43,235 nucleotides of DNA from Candidatus Nitrosotenuis chungbukensis (GTDB taxonomy: Archaea; Thermoproteota; Nitrososphaeria; Nitrososphaerales; Nitrosopumilaceae), in NCBI RefSeq assembly GCF_000685395.1, contig NZ_AVSQ01000014.1, positions 1 to 43,235 on the forward strand. The letters run 5' to 3'. Shown here piece by piece: positions 39,946 to 43,235 of this stretch. A program made the translations under genes and the position numbers. The notes below the pieces were generated by a model. That model saw nothing but the letters and a program-made list of their open reading frames with translations. It did not search any database and was not told the origin of the DNA. The number at the start of each line of letters is the position of its first letter. The stretch's first letter is position 1.

Positions 39946-41721
39946 ATGTTAACTATGAAGAAAATTATTCTACTTCCAGTACTGGTCGCCATGATATCTG
40001 TTGTGTTTTTCTCTACTCAAACTGTCGTTGCAGCTGATTCTTTAGATCTTACCGGAGTCAACAGCTTTGCCATTCTTGCTAATACCTATACTAACTCCGG
40101 CACAGGAATCGTTCTTAACGGCGATCTTGGATATTATGTGGCCCATGGAAGCCCTCCAACAGTTTCTGGTACAATCTTTCCAACTCCTGCTCCTACCTAT
40201 CTCTCAGCAATAACTGCTCAATCTAATCTTCTTGCATCCGTAAACAATCCTGCAAAATCTGGCGCTTGTACGACGACCCGATCTGGGGCAACTGTCTTAG
40301 ACGATCTTCCACAACCGCTAACGCCTGGCGTCTACTGCATTGGTGGAGCTGCTTATGTAAACACCGCAGGGATTGTTCTTAACGGCGACGGAGTTTACAT
40401 CTTTAGAATAAACGGCGCACTTGATACTGTGGCCAACTCACATGTTGTACTAACAGGCAACGCAAAATCTAACAACGTGTTCTGGGTACCAACGGGTGGA
40501 ACAACACTTGGAGCAAACAGTGTTTTTGCGGGGAACATAGTGACTAATGCCGCTACTACCATGGGCAGCACTGTAAGTATGAATGGACGAATACTCTCAA
40601 ATGGTGCAGTTACTACGACAGGACCTGACACAATTGCAGTTCCATCAGGCGCTACTCTAATTCCAATCCCACCAAAAACCCCAACTCCTGCTACCATACA
40701 AGACAGTGAAGCACCGTCTTCGCCACCATCGAAATCTGACAGCGATGGCACAATCCCGACAGATCAAGTCTTTTCGTACAAGGGAAGTACAGGCACATCG
40801 ATATTTTCTTCACAATACATAGAGGTGGCACCAACAGTTGGAGTTGTCAACAAGGCAGTTTTCAAGATATATGAAAAAGCTGGACCTGGTGAAATAAGGC
40901 ATCTTGATTTGGTCTTTGGCGTGGCAGAAGGACAGATATTTAGCGATAGCAGGATCATGGTCCAATGGGACAAGACATGGAATGGAATAGAGACTACCAA
41001 AGTCATCGATCCGGAACATGCCCTGACAAATGTTAGAGTGGAGACCTCAAGGGGATCATGTGACGTAGGTGTTGCCAAAAATGATTGCCTGATTGTAGAG
41101 CTTTATCATACCCTCACAGCACCAGTTGAATTCAACACTATTGCAACAAACGTATCTGACAGAATTAGCAGTCTGTCATATTGGAGTGGTTATGATAGAA
41201 ACGATTTATTGGAATTTAACCAGTTGAGAAAAGATCAGGTGTTGATAGCAAAGAAACTATGGGACAGCTCTAAAATTCAAACTCACATGCCTGTCATAAC
41301 TGATACGGTGCAATATTCTGTAGTCGATAATAGGGACACCATAAAGTTTGCACAGATGAAAAAAGATCAGGCGCTAATAGCAAAGGGAAAGTGGGACAGC
41401 TCTAAAATTCAGGATCCGATGCATGACAAATCCACTCCGTCATACTTTGTAGATACACGAGACACTCTAGCGTTTGAAAAGCTGAAGAAAAGTGAGGCGC
41501 TAATAGCAAAGGGAATATGGGACAGCTCTGCAATCCAAAATCCGCATACTCCAGAACAGTCTGTAAGCCCTGCAACCATGCACTGCCTTGATAACGGCGG
41601 AAAAATAAAGGTGCAAGGAACTGGCAAGTTAATGCAGAGCATCTGCGTGTTTCCAGACGGTTCACAATGTGAAGAAGGGAAATACTTTAGAGGCGAATGC
41701 TACCCAAAGAAGCCTCAGTAA
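39946..41721 (+). CDS. Secreted DUF3494 (ice-binding-like) protein with WDSS repeats and DUF333 tail
   Basis: 591 residues. Signal peptide (KKIILLPVLVAMISVVFFST...VAAD), then a DUF3494/ice-binding-like beta-helix (about 33-240; FAILANTYTNSG, GDGVYIFRINGALDT, NVFWVPTGG, FAGNIVTNA). A P/S/T-rich linker leads to a beta domain (about 275-405; KAVFKIYEKAGPGEIRHLDL). Three units with LIAK..WDSS.IQ follow (about 415-531), then a Cys-rich DUF333 domain (about 544-591; VFPDGSQCEEGK, GEC). Most DUF3494 proteins outside polar life are adhesins or surface proteins, so ice binding should not be assumed. ATG 39946 is favoured by TATA spacing; ATG 39955 is possible. Confidence 0.88.
   Translation: MLTMKKIILLPVLVAMISVVFFSTQTVVAADSLDLTGVNSFAILANTYTNSGTGIVLNGDLGYYVAHGSPPTVSGTIFPTPAPTYLSAITAQSNLLASVNNPAKSGACTTTRSGATVLDDLPQPLTPGVYCIGGAAYVNTAGIVLNGDGVYIFRINGALDTVANSHVVLTGNAKSNNVFWVPTGGTTLGANSVFAGNIVTNAATTMGSTVSMNGRILSNGAVTTTGPDTIAVPSGATLIPIPPKTPTPATIQDSEAPSSPPSKSDSDGTIPTDQVFSYKGSTGTSIFSSQYIEVAPTVGVVNKAVFKIYEKAGPGEIRHLDLVFGVAEGQIFSDSRIMVQWDKTWNGIETTKVIDPEHALTNVRVETSRGSCDVGVAKNDCLIVELYHTLTAPVEFNTIATNVSDRISSLSYWSGYDRNDLLEFNQLRKDQVLIAKKLWDSSKIQTHMPVITDTVQYSVVDNRDTIKFAQMKKDQALIAKGKWDSSKIQDPMHDKSTPSYFVDTRDTLAFEKLKKSEALIAKGIWDSSAIQNPHTPEQSVSPATMHCLDNGGKIKVQGTGKLMQSICVFPDGSQCEEGKYFRGECYPKKPQ
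41191..41538 (+). repeat. Three imperfect coding repeats of about 130 bp
   Basis: Units encoding LRKDQVLIAKKLWDSSKIQ, MKKDQALIAKGKWDSSKIQ and LKKSEALIAKGIWDSSAIQ end at 41280, 41412 and 41538, spaced 132 and 126 bp apart. The variable parts between them carry a YSVVDNRDT- or YFVDTRDT-like lead-in. Confidence 0.8.
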
Positions 41722-42169
41722 TCAAGAAAAATTATTCATTTTTTATACCTAGAACGATCTGCTAGCATTATGATTGTTTGCGGCATTTAGGGATTGAATA
41801 AACATGTGCCTTTGATGGCGGTCCGATCTACTATGATACAAGTTTTGAGTGTAAAACACGAGGACAAAAAAGACACGTGACAAATAAGAAAAGAACACAA
41901 ATGGATTACAAAAGGAACTCAAAAACCAAGGGACAAAGATAAAACTAATCGCGTATCGATGTGCCAGAAATCAAAATTCAAAAAATTAAGTGACCCAAAG
42001 CCAAGTAACTCCCTCTGGCGCCCATTCTTAAGGTATTGAATTCAATAATGTGGAGTTTAGAGATTGATCTCTGATACTAATAGACTAGTTGATCACACTG
42101 ACAGATCTGTCAATAAAACTGACACGAATGTAAGCGCGACTTAATAATAATACCAACATCAGATTGTTA
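41722..42169 (+). promoter_or_regulatory. 448-bp gap with operator-like palindrome and promoter of the second DUF3494 gene
   Basis: I see no gene here. The perfect palindrome tgacagatctgtca (42099-42112) lies about 28 bp before the TATA-like ttaataata (42141-42149), within a 50-bp block shared with 39871-39920. A second, separate perfect palindrome tattgaattcaata lies at 42034-42047. The first half of the gap (41722-42030) is A/T-rich with no clear feature. Confidence 0.6.
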
Positions 42170-43235
42170 GTGTTAACTATTACAATGAAAAAAATTCTTC
42201 TACTACCGGTGCTCGTCGCCATGATTTCTATTGCGTTTTCCTCCATCCCAACTGCTACTGCAGCGGATCCAAGTATTGCAGGACTAGACAATTTTGCCAT
42301 TCTTTCTGAAACCTATACCAACACCAATCCGACCACTCTGACTGGAGATCTTGGATATACTATAGGACCTGATCCTATTACGACCACTCCTGTACTAATT
42401 AACGGCGTAGTGATTGCGTCTCCTAGTACAGCATATGGAACAGCAATAACAAAACAAGGCGAGCTCTTTCTAACCTTAAATAATCCTGCAGAAACAGGAG
42501 TCTGTACAACAACCCTTAACGCTGCAACTGAGTTGTCAACCGCTGTAATTCCTGGAATGCCTGCTGTTGGAACTCTGATACCTGGAATCTATTGTATTAA
42601 CGGCGCTGTCGATATAGCAGCACCCGGAATTACTCTTGAGGGCGACGGAGTTTACATTTTTAGAATAAACGGAGCAATCAATACTGTAACCAACTCAGTG
42701 GTAACACTAGACGGTGCAAATCCTGACAAAGTATTCTGGGTACCATCTACAGCAGCACACGCAACGTCACTTAACACCGTCAGTACTTTTGCAGGTAACA
42801 TAGTGACTCATGGACCTACTACATTATTCGTCAGCGTAAACCTGAATGGAAGAATCTTGTCTGATAACGCAGTTACTACATCAAACGATGTAATTACATC
42901 ATCTAAAACTGCTATCCCAGTATCTGCTGTCATAATAAGCAATGAATGCACGTTTGACTGTTTTCCACCGACATTGGGGACTGGCAACAATAATGAGGAC
43001 TTTGTGGATCAAGGATTTTCATATAACGGAATTACATCAGATATAGATACATTTTCAACATCATATCCAGTACTAACAACCAAAGTTGGAGTTGTCAACA
43101 AGGCCGTTTTCGAGATATATGAAGACGGCGGACCCGACGAAGTGAGACATCTTGAATTGGCCTTTGGTTTGGCTCCGGGACAAATATTTGGCGATAGCGA
43201 GGTTGTGGTAGAATGGGACAAGACTTGGAGTGGAG
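42170..43235 (+). CDS. Second DUF3494 (ice-binding-like) secreted protein, cut by window end
   Basis: The frame is open from GTG 42170 to the end of the window (about 355 codons). The N-terminus (MLTITMKKILLLPVLVAMIS) parallels the first paralogue (MLTMKKIILLPVLVAMIS), including the tta-act codons, and both starts lie about 27 nt after their TATA boxes; ATG 42185 is an alternative. A DUF3494 core follows: FAILSETYTNTN, GDLGYTIG, GDGVYIFRINGAINT, VFWVPST, TFAGNIVTHG. Then come the beta domain with KAVFEIYEDGGPDEVRHLEL and the WDKTW segment. The linker differs from the first copy and carries two cysteines (NECTFDCFPP). Whether it also has WDSS repeats and DUF333 lies outside the window. Confidence 0.88.
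   Translation, partial: MLTITMKKILLLPVLVAMISIAFSSIPTATAADPSIAGLDNFAILSETYTNTNPTTLTGDLGYTIGPDPITTTPVLINGVVIASPSTAYGTAITKQGELFLTLNNPAETGVCTTTLNAATELSTAVIPGMPAVGTLIPGIYCINGAVDIAAPGITLEGDGVYIFRINGAINTVTNSVVTLDGANPDKVFWVPSTAAHATSLNTVSTFAGNIVTHGPTTLFVSVNLNGRILSDNAVTTSNDVITSSKTAIPVSAVIISNECTFDCFPPTLGTGNNNEDFVDQGFSYNGITSDIDTFSTSYPVLTTKVGVVNKAVFEIYEDGGPDEVRHLELAFGLAPGQIFGDSEVVVEWDKTWSG

Noticed and set aside
1-43235. CRISPR arrays, insertion sequences, prophage or integrase attachment sites
   Set aside because: No direct repeats with regular unique spacers, transposase or integrase motifs, or terminal inverted repeats were seen; the only tandem repeats are in coding sequence.
39946-43235. Calling the DUF3494 proteins antifreeze proteins
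   Set aside because: DUF3494 occurs widely in organisms without freezing exposure; the sequence alone does not show ice binding.

Overview
The window looks like chromosomal DNA of an ammonia-oxidising-type archaeon of the Nitrososphaerota (Thaumarchaeota), most likely of the Nitrosopumilales/Nitrosotenuis kind. This rests on TFB, Gar1, SRP19, ribosomal protein S8e, an archaeal PGK, a fused AhbA-AhbB siroheme decarboxylase, a tRNA-Leu with an intron at 37/38, dense ATGA/TTGA overlaps and leaderless-looking promoters. No amo, rRNA or mobile genes are present, so the genus is inference. In many first genes of transcription units the centre of an A/T-rich TATA-like box lies about 25-28 nt upstream of the start codon. 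I used this to choose several GTG, TTG and internal ATG starts.

Layout. (1) 1-5714, surface and signalling: the 3' end of a HYR-repeat/RTX secreted protein, then a dCache sensor histidine kinase, a CheY-like receiver, and an unusual membrane protein joining a histidine-kinase DHp domain (no ATPase domain) to an outward-facing matrixin-type metalloprotease. (2) 5909-9715, tetrapyrrole operon hemL-hemC-cobA-hemD. (3) 9798-14946, Fe-S cluster operon sufB-sufD-Rieske ferredoxin-sufS-sufU plus a winged-helix/zinc-ribbon protein, with a hairpin at the sufB stop. (4) 14939-21294: pgk, a PAP2 phosphatase, a lysine-rich histone-H1-like protein, an OB-fold protein, tRNA-Leu(CAA), a C2H2 zinc-finger peptide, a VTT/DedA-like protein, an HD phosphohydrolase and small unknown genes. 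(5) 21291-28775, second tetrapyrrole block: hemB, hemA and a precorrin-2 dehydrogenase on the minus strand, ahbAB divergent from them, then a HemQ-like protein with DUF1802 and an aldo/keto reductase. (6) 29118-34234: a TPR protein, DUF167, sufC, then tfb-gar1, srp19-rps8e and scpB-scpA. (7) 34332-39635: a zinc alcohol dehydrogenase, a PII-like protein with an apparent ribbon-helix-helix tail, a free 55-residue ribbon-helix-helix gene, a PII gene, DUF47/PhoU-like and PiT phosphate transport genes, a helical-repeat/receiver protein and an Lrp/AsnC regulator. (8) 39946-43235: two tandem paralogues of secreted DUF3494 (ice-binding-like) proteins sharing a duplicated promoter with a TGACA-N4-TGTCA inverted repeat.

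Together the tetrapyrrole genes give glutamyl-tRNA to siroheme and on to 12,18-didecarboxysiroheme. AhbC and AhbD are not in the window, and the HemQ-like protein keeps the catalytic Tyr and proximal His expected for a coproheme decarboxylase. The best candidate for an undescribed system is the kinase / receiver / DHp-metalloprotease locus at 2083-5714 beside the RTX protein. The PII-RHH protein and the paired DUF3494 genes with a shared operator-like site come next.
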